From: Chlorophyllum brunneum
Taxonomy: Eukaryota; Basidiomycota; Agaricomycetes; Agaricales; Agaricaceae
Length of the DNA: 64,000 nt
Direction: 5' to 3'
Assembly (NCBI GenBank): GCA_963576785.1
Contig: OY756142.1
Coordinates: 1,798,001-1,862,000 of the forward strand
The notes beneath the pieces were generated by a model. That model was not told where the DNA came from, did no database searches, and saw nothing but the letters and a program-made list of their open reading frames with translations. How positions within the stretch are numbered: the first letter of the stretch is position 1; every line of letters begins with the position of its first letter. Shown here piece after piece: positions 1 to 10,516 of the stretch. Both the position numbers and the translations under genes were made by a program.

Positions 1-842
1 TCGGTCACGAAGGAGCCAAAGCGCATGTGCGCGATGTGGGTTGGGAAATCGTTGAGACCGTCAAAAATATGTGTGGCATCTAATGGATAATTTTTAGCGT
101 GGGACAGTGAGGTGAGGTGAGTGTACATACAAAGAATGGTAGAGCCGCGGATCTCGCTGTCGCTCTTGAGAAAAGTGAGTAATTCATCACGGACGAGGAC
201 ATCCAGGTCCACGGTAACCTGAGGAAGGCGTTAGCAACGATCGTCCAGAATGCAAAGGGGGGAGGTTTACTTCATCGAGTAGAAGAATATCCCATTCGAC
301 CATCAAGCCGAAGCAGAGCTGAACTCGGCGCCGCTCGCCATCGGATATTTGATGCATGTGCCAGTCAAGATCGATGTCGAGGATGTCAAGCAGGCGGTCC
401 CGCCGCTCCTTGTGCCTGTAACCTCCGACAGAGTCCAAAAATGCAGAAACGACGATGTCGCTTCTGACAACAGGATTCATAGCCCTAGGATCATATGTTC
501 GTCAACTGTTGGACTGATAAGATTGATGGACGGACAGACCATTCTGTGCCAAGAAAGGTGACGCCAGGAGGAGAGTCGCGGAAGACATCGCGGCCTTTGA
601 CTCGAATGTCAGAGCCGGCGGCGGTGACGAGGCGCTTTCCAGCGAGAATCTGCAAGAGGGTAGACTTGCCGGCTGATGGGGGTGAGTAAGGCTTGGCGGG
701 ATGAGGGGGTGGACATGCCTCCGTTGGCGCCAACGAGGATTGTCCTGGAGCCCCTTGGAAGAGTGAGGGCGACGTCTATGAGCGAGGGCGCCGAGTCGCT
801 GTTGTGTGTGTATGTGAGGCGACTGACGGAAATAGCGTGCAT
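1..842 (-). CDS. CAF16: CAF16-like ABC ATPase (3' end outside window)
   Basis: A soluble ABC-type ATPase without membrane segments, of the kind yeast Caf16 represents (associated with the CCR4-NOT complex). It starts at the ATG whose first base is 842 and runs leftwards off the window. Seen in the sequence: an N-terminal strand region, a Walker A written GANGAGKST that is split by an intron at 673-718, a signature motif QISDGERRRVQL, and Walker B followed by DE (ILLLDEV). The last visible exon, about 1-212, reads on through the H-loop region (YVCTH). The P-loop intron begins with GC instead of GT (GCATGT...CAG); only this splice restores the P-loop. The start lies 106 bp from the divergent OPY2-like gene. 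Identification as Caf16 rests on the motif set and the small soluble form; other soluble ABC proteins are less likely. Confidence 0.85.
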
Positions 843-948
843 GGCGGGCAGAGAGGGGCTGAGGCGTGCTGTGATTGGCTGTTCAGTGATTTCCCACTCA
901 TCGCCTCTCTTCGTTCCTCTTCATCCTCGCCATTCCTTTCTTTCTCTC
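843..948. promoter_or_regulatory. Short divergent promoter, CAF16/OPY2
   Basis: The 106 bp between two opposite start codons must hold both core promoters and 5' UTRs. The OPY2 side is CT-rich (repeated tcttc/ctctc). No TATA box is evident. Confidence 0.5.
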
Positions 949-2921
949 ATGCAACTCTCCCCCCTCCTCTTCCCCCGGCAGGACGGCGACTGCATCAAGA
1001 ACTGTCCAGAGCCCCTCCCTTGCGCTTGCAGTCCCACCCAGGACTGTGTAATCATCAACAGGCAAGTCTCCCTCCCCCGCCACTTCTTCCTCACTAGACC
1101 CTCCTGGCCTCTAGGGACTGCCACACATGCAGTCAGACTACCTGCGTCGCCAAGCATGATCCTACAAAGTCCGATGGCGGTGTGAGCAAGGGCGCGTTGG
1201 CAGGTGGCATTGTCGGCGCCGTAGTCTTTCTAGCGCTTTCAATTTCCCTTTATTTTTGGTACCGTCGCAAGTCGCGCATTCGCAGAATCCTCACAAACAA
1301 CCGCGAAGCACAACAGGACAAACCTGCTCCGGCGGCCGATGTTCTCAATCGCCCAGACCCCATCGAGAAACTTCCTATTCCTTCGTCCCAACAACCTTCA
1401 TTTGCCGCAGCGCCCGAGCATGTCGATCCAGAGTCGCATGGTACAACTCTGCCTCCTCCTCTTAGACCTCCGCTCATCAATCCTTTCGACGATTCAAATT
1501 CTATCCAAACAACGAAAACAGAGGGTCCAAATGTCATCCCTATCGCTCTCGTGCCACCGGAATCCCGTCACAGCAAGGCAGATACAGACACCTTACCATC
1601 TACGACTTCTTCGGGGCCCGTACGACCCCCCCGTTCCCCAGACCTCAACCTCAACCTCGAGCATGTTAATGTCTCCCACGACAATCTCCGTGTTCCTTAC
1701 GCTACTTCCACGGTCTCTGGAATCTCTGGAATATCCAACAGAAATTCATATATGTCTGGTGCTAGCTACTCGAGCGAGTTCCTTAACGAGGCACCCGTAA
1801 TTGTCACTGCCAACAAAGGTGCTGTCCGTCAGGTCCTCAATGTTGTCAAGGCCGAGGTCGTCGACGCCGGCACCATTTCGCCCACCTCTGATGGTGGTCT
1901 CAAACCCCCTTCATTCACTTCCCGCCCCACCATCAAATCTCCTTTGGCCTCAACTTCCTTTGGTCCTAGTGATGTCCTCAGTGAAGTTGATGAGAACGAA
2001 GCTGTTAACCCCTTCGACGACACTCACTCTACAACTGCCCAGGGCAGTACCTCCCCTGCTGTCAAGAGCTTTGACCAAGCCTCCCCCCGCTCTGAATCCA
2101 CCAACTCCAACTGGGTTCCTGATGGACCAACCCTCCCATGGACACCACGGTCTGATGATAGTCGACCATCTAGCATCAGCACTCAAGCAGGTTCGATCAT
2201 CAATATCGGTTCAGCTACTCGTGTAAACGTTGGCCTGAGCGGTTTAGCGCCTCCGACGACTGCGAGTACTGTCCCTCGCACACCCTACAGAACAACCATG
2301 GGAAGGCTGATCTCTCCATTGAGCGGCGGATCCTCCCAACCTGGAACTCTCCAAGAGCAACAAGCGAGGGCTTTTGCGCAGGCGCAAGGCAGCAGGCGGA
2401 TCTCTGACTCCTCCGTTGTTTCCGCCGCATCCACGAGGGCAGACTCGATCCTCGAAGCCTTTCCCTTCGTCCCTCCCTCTCCGATTTCTGATCGACCGAT
2501 AAGGTCACCCCCTGTTTCTCCTCTTGGCAAACAATCCTTCACTACCTCCCCAACATCTCCCCTTCCCCAGCCCATAGTCACCATTGCACCGGCATCACCG
2601 CTGAAGCAACAAGACTTTGGTGGTGCCGGTGCTCTGGCTGAGCCTACGAACAACGAGAGCCTTCCTACCCCACCTAACAGACGCACTCTAGGCATGAGTA
2701 CAGGGTCCCAACTTTCCACGACGTCGACTGGCCTTGGGTCATTCCCTTTCCAAATTGATGCAGGTGCGACCGGTTATGCCAACAATAACTCGCGCCCAGA
2801 TACTCTCAGCATCCGTCAACGCGCAAGCCTTGACACATTGGCACTCACGAGTGATTTGGCATCGTACCCCTTGGACTTTGAGCGCGACAGCATGCCCCCG
2901 CCACCCGCACGCCAAGCATGA
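949..2921 (+). CDS. OPY2: Opy2-like membrane anchor
   Basis: A single-pass plasma-membrane protein. Yeast Opy2 anchors the adaptor Ste50 and feeds the HOG and other MAPK pathways. The predicted 639-residue protein begins MQLSPLLFPRQ and then has the compact cysteine-rich Opy2 N-terminal domain (CIKNCPEPLPCAC, then spaced CHTC and TTC). A glycine-rich transmembrane helix follows (GALAGGIVGAVVFLALSI, about 1191-1250) with a basic stop-transfer YRRKSRIRR. The rest is a long Ser/Pro/Thr-rich cytoplasmic tail with two NPFDD motifs. One intron, 1062-1114, interrupts the Cys domain and starts with GC (GCAAGT...TAG). There is no long signal peptide, as in Opy2. The start was chosen because it gives the short hydrophobic leader just ahead of the Cys domain. 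The tail is low complexity, so partner binding cannot be read from it. Confidence 0.86.
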
Positions 2922-3635
2922 TAAGTGTATCGACTTCATACTGGAGCCTCATAACGAGGTCATAGCAGACTCTCACGCCGTTTCTTCAAGAGGCAGTATG
3001 CTTCATTTTACTCAGAGCTCGAACACTCAGCAGGCCTAGCTTCTGTTTACCTGCACTGTATCTTCCATATTGACCCATGCCTCCGTTTAGTAGTATATAC
3101 AAGCCTTCCTTTGGTATTTCTTTCTTTTGTCCCTACTTGGTGGAGCTATGGTTCTCCTATTCTGTGTCCTTGAATTGTGTAGTGGGTACCCTTTCCCCCT
3201 TTCGTGCTCCGATGTCCTTGGTTATGTAGTCCTTGTGTGGATAGGGTTATTACTTTATGTGATACATTATTTTTGCCACACTTCATGACCGATTGCATCA
3301 CTTGCACACTGAGCTGCGTTACTGCTTGTTGCCTTACATAATTGGCGCTGGCGAAGGGTATATATCTCTTTCTGACACTTATCTAATTTAGCACCTGGCT
3401 CTTCATCCCTCGAAAGGTGTTCTTGTGCGAGTGCGATACGTGCTGTCTCTTCGACGAGGTTACAGTTTCTCTCTTGTCTGGCCGCTTTCTAACATCAGTG
3501 ATTTCGGTGACTTGTCCCTGGAGCTTGATCTTCGCTTTCGCGCTCACAAGCAGCTACGATCAGGACCTCAAATTTCCCGGCTGGGAAGCCCCAACAAATC
3601 CAGCGCAAGGAATTCCCCGCCCACAGGCACTTGAA
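2922..3635. other. Intergenic region, OPY2 3' end to UBC gene
   Basis: About 700 bp. The first half is T-rich 3' UTR-like sequence of OPY2. Around 3556-3635 an open frame contains a protein-like stretch (FPGWEAPTNPAQGIPRPQ) just ahead of the chosen UBC-gene ATG. The next gene may therefore have a further 5' coding exon here, but I see no upstream ATG that joins cleanly. Confidence 0.4.
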
Positions 3636-6600
3636 ATGGAAAGCGAGATTCAACAGTTAATGGAGATGGTACGTGGTAGTAGCGAGTTTAAACCCCTCCC
3701 CCCCGGAAGCCTCTTATAGTGGTCAATGTTTTCACCGGACCACAAGGTGCTGACTGTGTTCCTTCTGCTCTTGGATCTTGCACCAGGGTGCGACTAGGGC
3801 ACAAGCGCGTGCGGCACTAAAGCAATACAAGGATGTCATGCAGGCTGCAGAAAGCATTTTTGAAGGCAAATTCGACAATGTGAAAGACGGAGACGTGGAG
3901 ATGCAGACCTCCGCGCCTGAACCAAAGAAGAGAGTTCGGCAAGCAGTGAGTCTAGCGCGCACTCGTTCTGTTCTTGATGTATAATAAGCTCATGGCCCGT
4001 TTCATTCGTGTGCTGTACTTGAATCATTGTTAGACCCCTGAAGATGAGGATGATGAGATGGGTTCCATCGATGGCGATGAAGATGTGGATGATGGTGAGC
4101 TTCATGTTCTGTATTACTTTCTGCGTGAGTAATGCTTATGTTTATTTTGCTGGCAGATGATATCGAGGACTATGCGGATTACGATTCAGATTTCGAGCCC
4201 AAAGTTGATGGTGGACATCATGATGTGGACCCTTATGCTGGTGCGTTCTTACCATTGCAGGACATTTGCGCGAACCCACCATCCTCCATCAGGCATCTTC
4301 TTCTCCAAGGACCGTCGCGAAGAGGTTATTGAGGTGGAAGAAGACGCAGAGACAGTCCAGATACGTGGAAGCAATGACCATGTCAAGATCATGACTCAAG
4401 GACAGTGGATGAAAGGCTGCCCCGAGGGCTCGGAGCAGAGTTTCCTCTTTCAGCTCTATTCTCAACTTACCGACGAGACCCCACAACGATGTCCCCAAGG
4501 ATGTGGCGCTACCTATGCCAGAAACAAGAGTGATTTCTTCGGATTTTTCGTGCGTACCACAAACCATCATTCCAACACACGGTGGCTGACCTCGAATGCT
4601 ATATTAGCCTGACTTCATGGCATATGTCCAGCATGTAAGAAAGGTCGTCAGGAAGAAATGTCTGCGCTGTCATTCAGAATACTGCACTGCGTGTGGCGAA
4701 CCTATCTCTGTAGAGCGAACGCACAGACCTGGCGCAGCCAACGACGATAACGAGCTGTTTCACTGTTCAAACCTTCAAGGTGTGATTCTCGGCGTCGGTC
4801 TTGGAATTTTGGAGCAGCAATTCATTGAAGATACCGGGAACGATACCGACAATTCGAGGCGCACGACAAAACGCCGCAAGATGTCGCCAACCTCCGAAGA
4901 GGCATCGCCCTCTCCTATCCTTCCGGGCCGGGGAAATAGGGCTAGGGGCGGTACAGGATATGCTGGTGATCAGAAGGAAGATGTGAGCTACTTGTCATAC
5001 CTTATTTTCTTTTCTGCTTTTGATATTTTAATTCTAGACCTCAGGACAGCTGGAGGCACTGGCCGAACAGAGAGCCAAAGACGTGAAAATTGGAAATCTC
5101 CTCAAGGCGATTCGTGAATACCTTCCCAACCTGCATCGCGAAGGCGGTGGCCAGACTAGCGACTATCTTGTCCACCCGACAGCTTTAGCCCATCTTCGAC
5201 GACGATTCAACTTTATTTGCAGTACCCTTCTCAAGAATGATTCACTCGCCGATATGTCTGAACGCTCTGTGCTCTACTTTGAGCTCTTGGAGTGGCTTGA
5301 GGTAAGTTTTATGTTATCACTCGATTCAAAACCCTCAGGACTCTGCAGACTATCTCAAACCACGAAGCCCTAGCTAGCATGATGGCTATGCCCATCATGA
5401 TGATGGTATCAGTGATTTCAATATCTGGCAAGAAGTCGTCTACAGCTGGAGGTTTTGGACAAAGAGAACGAACCATCATTTATGAGGGCAGTCCAAGCCC
5501 ACGTGAACTTCTTGAAGCGATTGCGATTCAAGCCCAGGCAGCGCTGAAGGGCTTGGAGAGTATTAAGCAGGCCGAGCCAACCGCAGAGCTCACGGAAGAG
5601 CAAAAACGTATGCCACATATGACAGAAAAGAAGCCAGAACACGAAAATACTGTCGCGGACGAAAACAAGAAAATGTTGGACTTCTGCCATCGTATTCTCG
5701 GCACTATCAAAGCCATTGATCGGTCATTGCGGGATACGAAAGGCGACAACTTCGTGGAACGACTACATGCATCGTTGCCCAAGAATCCCTCAGCGACTCA
5801 GGAAAAAAAGTCCGTACAGGTATCTATTGGCGCGAGTGAGGAAGCAATGCAGAAAACTTATGTTGACTGGGCGACTTCCACGAGATTTGAATATTGTGAC
5901 CTCACGCTACCCTCGGATCCGGAGGGGTCTGAAGATGCGACCCCGCATTTCAAGTTCTACTACAACAACGAAGCAAGGATGTTGGCAAATGCGGATATTC
6001 CAAAGCGATCACTCGCGATTGCTAAAGAGGTCAGTCTCAGTCAGGTATTGATCTTCCAACATAGTTACTTTACACAGAATTCTCCCTAGCTCGCCATCCT
6101 CAGCACCAACCTTCCTGTGGCATGGAATTCCTCAATCTTCCTTCGCGTTGATGAAACACGGGTAGACGTAATTAAGGCACTGATTACCGGTCCAGAGGGC
6201 ACTCCGTACGTCCTACCTCTAAGCCTAACCCATTCTCTTACTGAACGATTACTAGTTATCACAACGGATGGTGAATTTCGGATCTACATTGATCAACCTG
6301 AGAGTACTAACGAACTTTCAGTTATCTGTTCGACATTTTCCTGGGCCCGAGTTATAACCAGCTTCCTCCTAGCGTAAAATACATGACGGTTAGATTTTTC
6401 CTCTCAGCCATCTTCATGTGATTGAAACGGTTGCAGACCAACGGGGGAAAATTCCGATTCAATCCAAATCTATATGCGGTAAGCACACAAGGGACTTTGC
6501 CTCATACCCAACTCAAGCATCTCAGGACGGCAAAGTATGCCTCTCCTTGTTGGGAACGTGGTCTGGGCCAGGTTGGGTTGGCGGTAAATCCACGCTGCTG

Positions 6601-7159
6601 CAGGTCAGTTTTCGTCATCACTGCTGGGGGAAAAATGATGGTATTCAAAACACATATGCAGGTACTCATTTCAATCCAGTCCATGATTTTGTGCGAAGAG
6701 CCATATTTAAACGAGCCCGGCTGGGCATCCGATGGGGGAACACCTCAATCTCTAGCATGTAAGTTGTCTGCCAGACCTTTGACAGCGCCCGGACAATGAT
6801 TGGTTTTGTTTAGACTCCGCTAATGTTAGACGTATGGTGGTCAAGACCGCAGTGCGTGATCCCTGTCATTCTTTATAAAGATTCGCCTAATAATGTCCAT
6901 AAAGATGCTGGGCAACCTTCGAAATCCTCCAGAACCATTCGAAGATGTCATTCGCACTCACTTCCGCTTGAAAGCTCGCTCGATCACCACCCAGTTGGAT
7001 GAATGGCTCTCCAAGGATGACGGGGCAAATACAATGGGAGATGGAGCAGGATCAGGGTTCTCTACTCGAAATCCTGCACCAGGCTCAGGGGGAAACGGGT
7101 TTGCTAAGGATGCGGAGGATATGAAGGCTCTTCTCAAAGAACTGGAGGCAGAGAAGTGA
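3636..7159 (+). CDS. Large UBA + IBR-like + UBC ubiquitin-conjugating protein
   Basis: A multi-exon protein of about 900 residues ending in an E2-type UBC domain. In order: a UBA-like helix bundle (MGATRAQARAALKQYKDV) spliced from 3668 to 3787; an acidic linker; a cysteine cluster at about 4484-4790 with C-x3-C (CPQGC), then C-x2-C-x4-C-x2-C (CLRCHSEYCTAC) and a later H and C, like an IBR zinc fold; a helical middle part; and the UBC fold. The UBC part reads GTP-YHNGCYLFDIFLGPSYN across two introns, then PPSVKYMT, NGGKFRFNPNLY and DGKVCLSLLGTWSGPGW. The catalytic cysteine codon is 6538-6540. The C terminus is a coiled tail ending MKALLKELEAEK. The UBC resembles the BIRC6/UBE2O class of oversized E2s. 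The ATG at 3636 is the first usable one; an additional upstream exon is possible. Gene identity beyond the E2 family is uncertain. Confidence 0.8.
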
Positions 7160-7426
7160 CGGAGTGTTCGATATACCGGTATTGATACGATTACTTTAGC
7201 TATAATACTGTAACCTCGCAAAAACAGATGAAAAATACTAGACACGTTGCACCTAAGGTGATAGTGGAGACCGGCAGCAGGAGGTTATTCCGTGACGGGA
7301 AGATGGTGACAAGGTAACATGTGATTAACGCACGTCCCGCCGGAGGCGACATAAAATGTAGCTAGCCTTCTCGCCATACTCGGTCCTCGCCAAGTTTCCC
7401 TTCTTTCTCCTTTTCTCCATCTCATA

Positions 7427-8794
7427 ATGAGTGACTCTGCTATCCATGCCATTGCTGGTGCCGCGGGAGGCATCGTCGCAATGAGTGCGACCTAGTATGC
7501 ACCTCATTGACCCATGAAGAACATCCACTCACGAACTCTATCAGCCCCCTCATTTTTCTTTCGACGCGCGCCGCAGTTGAGACCAAGAACGAGGCCAAGG
7601 TGCGCATTCAAACCAGACCGGAGCCCTTTTCTCAAAACGATGCCGGTATTGTTCAGTCGGCCTTCGAGGCTGTTGTTGGTATCATTAAGCGCGAAGGTAT
7701 ACTAGGTCTCTACAGTGGCTTGGATGCGAGTCTACTTGGAATTGCCGTCACAAATGGGTAAGTCCCCCCCTGTTTGGCCTTCGATTTTCCCCAACTTGTC
7801 TGGTGCGGAATTAAAGCGTCTATTACTACTTCTACGAGCGTACGCGTGAGGTTATTTTGCGCTCGAAGGTTGGAAGCAAGGCCTTGAATACAACAGAGTC
7901 GATGTTGACTGGTTTGATTGCTGGTGGGTGTGATCTCATTCACTATTGCCTAATGACCGTTGAAAGACTCGAGGATTCTGGGTTAATTAGGGTCCGCCAC
8001 TACGATCATTTCCAATCCCATTTGGGTTGTGCAAACGTCACAGGCTGTCCAGACAATGAGTACCGACCCAAGTGAGAGGGCTATTGTAAAGCTCGGTTTC
8101 TTTGAGACTCTCAAGAATCTCCTCGCCAAGGAAGGACCTGGGTATGCAATGCTTTATTTTTTGGGTTCGTGGAGTTTTGGTTTATGTACTGTCCAGCGCC
8201 CTTTGGCGTGGCATTGGCCCTGCCCTTATCCTAGTGATCAACCCTATCATCCAATACACCGCTTTCGAGCAACTCAAGAACTTTTTGATCGCCCGTCGCA
8301 CCAATAGACTACGTGCACCTGGTGCTGCCGCTGCCACCCTAGTTAGCTTGACTGATTGGGACTTCTTCCTCCTTGGTGCACTCTCAAAACTCAGTAAGTG
8401 ACAGCCGGAGTTGTATTCTGTCTCGATAACGTCTGGTAGTTGCCACCACCACCACATATCCCTACATGTATGCCCCTCATTTTGCCAACCGAAAGTTTAA
8501 ACACCGAACCCCGATTATAGTGTCATCAAAAGTCGCCTACAAGCTGGCTCCAACAAGTACGAGTCCTCTCTGGATGGCCTCCTTACCATCCTCAAGGACG
8601 AAGGCTTCTGCGGCCTATATAAGGGTATGACCAGCAAGATCATACAGAGCGTACTCACCGCTGCCATCCTTTTCGCTGGCCAAAGGCGGATCTTTGAGAT
8701 CACAAAAAAGGTATATTCCCCTTTCGACTTTCTGGAGTACTTATGAATGTCGATCACCGATCAATTTTAGGCCATTACTCCTCTTGCAAAGTAG
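7427..8794 (+). CDS. ANT1: Peroxisomal adenine nucleotide carrier (PMP47/Ant1 family)
   Basis: A mitochondrial-carrier-family protein of the peroxisomal branch, which exchanges ATP for AMP across the peroxisomal membrane for fatty-acid activation. It begins MSDSAIHAIAGAAGGIVAMSA and then, after an intron, TYPLIFLSTRAAVE. This is the first P-x-x-x-x-[ST]-R carrier signature, in the form typical of PMP47. The second repeat has SNPIWVVQT. The third has TYPYIVIKSRLQAG after short exons around 8440-8525. Each repeat is followed by the GLYxG-type motif (GILGLYSGL, GALWRGIGPAL, GFCGLYKGM). The last exon, 8771-8794, adds AITPLAK and the stop. Six membrane helices are expected from the family. There are about six short introns and all frames stay open. 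Confidence 0.9.
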
Positions 8795-9632
8795 AAGCTA
8801 TGGGACTGTAATCCCACCTGTATATGTCTACTTCCGCCCAATCTATCTGTAGACGCAGACATCGCATTTGAGAACCTGACCCGGCGCGTGCTGCTGGCCT
8901 GGTTTCCACTATTGACAACCATCCCTCTGGTTTGATATGAACACACACGACACTGGCGGACTTGAGCCAAATTAATACGGACCTTCATATGAGTTCATTT
9001 ATTGAGGGCCCCAATCCTGACACTGGCTTGCTCTCAAAGTCTCCTAAATGAGGGCATGAAAGCTAGGGCTCTCCAATGGAGGAAAATACTCGCCAAGGGA
9101 GTGCTTTAATGTCGGTCGAGCTGTACCTGTGGTATCCAGCACTGGCGAGCCAATCCTGGGCTCAATTGTCATAGGGCCTCTCAACTTCATCTTGAAATAC
9201 CTTTCTTGTGTCAACGCGAAAATACAAGTCATATGGAAGAATACATGGATTCGTTGTTGGACACAGGACCCATCCTGGGGCTGGGGATCAGGGATGATAT
9301 GTTGTGAGGGACGGCAACCTTGGGTTTCATGCGCTGGGTGGTTATCGAGCTTTTTGGTTCAAATAGAAAATGATAATATTATTTTGTTCGTGAACTTTGT
9401 CCTTGTAAGTAAGAGCAATGCATGGATGCGTGGATGGACCCCAGCATACGATGGGCCTGTTTGTTCGCAAAGCTTTCATTCAATATCTAGGGTGAAAGCA
9501 TCGTGCAAGGTAGAGCAGGATTAGGTGCCCGCGAAGATGTGAAAGCGAGTGAACAGTATTCGCAATGAAGGGTGATGTCAGTCAAACAATTTATTATTTT
9601 CGGCACGGCATGATGGCGCCACGCTCCTCAGC
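8795..9632. other. Intergenic region, about 840 bp
   Basis: Lies between the carrier stop and the TRAPPC2L-like start. It contains a 131-codon open frame (9129-9524, +) without family motifs and with a Trp/Cys-rich composition unlike the neighbours, so I do not call it a gene. I see no tRNA, repeat or clear regulatory motif. Confidence 0.5.
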
Positions 9633-10233
9633 ATGCCCCCATCGCTCAAGCTCAACGCCGTCGCCTTCATCTCGCCACAGAACCACCCCATCCTGATACG
9701 TACGTTCTCGAGGCAAGATGAACACGCCATCAAGTACCATTACATTGCCCACACCAGTCTCGACATCGTGGAAGAAAGAGGTTTGTGCACAACCATCTGT
9801 TTGTTGAGGGACTGGCCCAAACGTTGTCCAAGTCGCCGCTGCAGGGAAAGCTGCCGACTGCTACCTCGGCCTCTTACATACCATGGAGGACGTCGCCGTG
9901 TATGGTTATGTCACACCCCTCAAAATCAGGATTATTCTTGCTCTAGCACTGGCCGATTCCATGGTGAAAGATCTCGACATCGTCACTGTGTGTATCCATA
10001 GTCCTATGTTTCGCGCACGTCTTTGATCTGCCCAGATCTTTAAAGCAATGCATATGGCTTACTTCAATGCCGTATCCAATCCGTTCCTCCGGCTCGAGAG
10101 CAGCACTGAATCCTCCAGCGATGTCCCTTCGTACTTCCTCGTTGGAAGCGCCAAATGGAAGTCCTTTGGACGCCGCGTCGATGAAGTAGCTCGAGTGGTT
10201 GCTAATTATCCCAACCCACTGCAAGCTATGTGA
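9633..10233 (+). CDS. TCA17: TRAPP subunit 2-like protein (TRAPPC2L/Tca17)
   Basis: A small sedlin/longin-fold subunit of the TRAPP tethering complex, acting in Golgi vesicle traffic. Exon 1 (9633-9780) reads LNAVAFISPQNHPILIRTF and HYIAHTSLDIVEER, the typical first strands. After the intron come VAAAGKAADCYLGLLHTMED and VAVYGYVTPLKIRIILALAL. The last exon, from 10036, has FKAMHMAYFNAVSNPF and ends before the stop at 10233. The order of strands and helices, and a length near 150-160 residues, fit TRAPPC2L rather than TRAPPC2. It converges with RTP1, with 283 bp between the stops. Confidence 0.85.
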
Positions 10234-10516
10234 TGCGTCACATTTTTGCTCACTCTGTGAATTAATTCTCTGGTTCAACCATCTTCCTATGATTGAGCAG
10301 TCATGACACACGTTTCACGAATGGTGTATCGCGACTTTCCACTCAATGATGCAGGTGGTCACGATCTCAGTACAAGCCACATGGTCAGATTGTGGAGAAC
10401 CAAGATGAAAACCTGCCCTTCTATTGACTCGGTTGTAGAGAAGGTTGCCACCACTGAGACAGATACGGGGCAAACATTTCTTTCCCAGAATAATTATTAG
10501 GGCAATTCTATGTGCT

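Noticed and set aside
3417..3635. Hydrophobic N-terminal extension of the UBC protein that could look like a signal peptide
   Set aside because: It begins at a non-ATG codon and appears to be 5' UTR or intron; cytosolic E2 proteins have no signal peptide.
9129..9524. 131-codon open frame in the gap after the carrier gene
   Set aside because: No motif, Trp/Cys-rich composition unlike neighbours, no supporting splice structure.
10303..10500. 65-codon open frame between TRAPPC2L and RTP1
   Set aside because: Lies in the convergent 3' UTR interval and has no motif.
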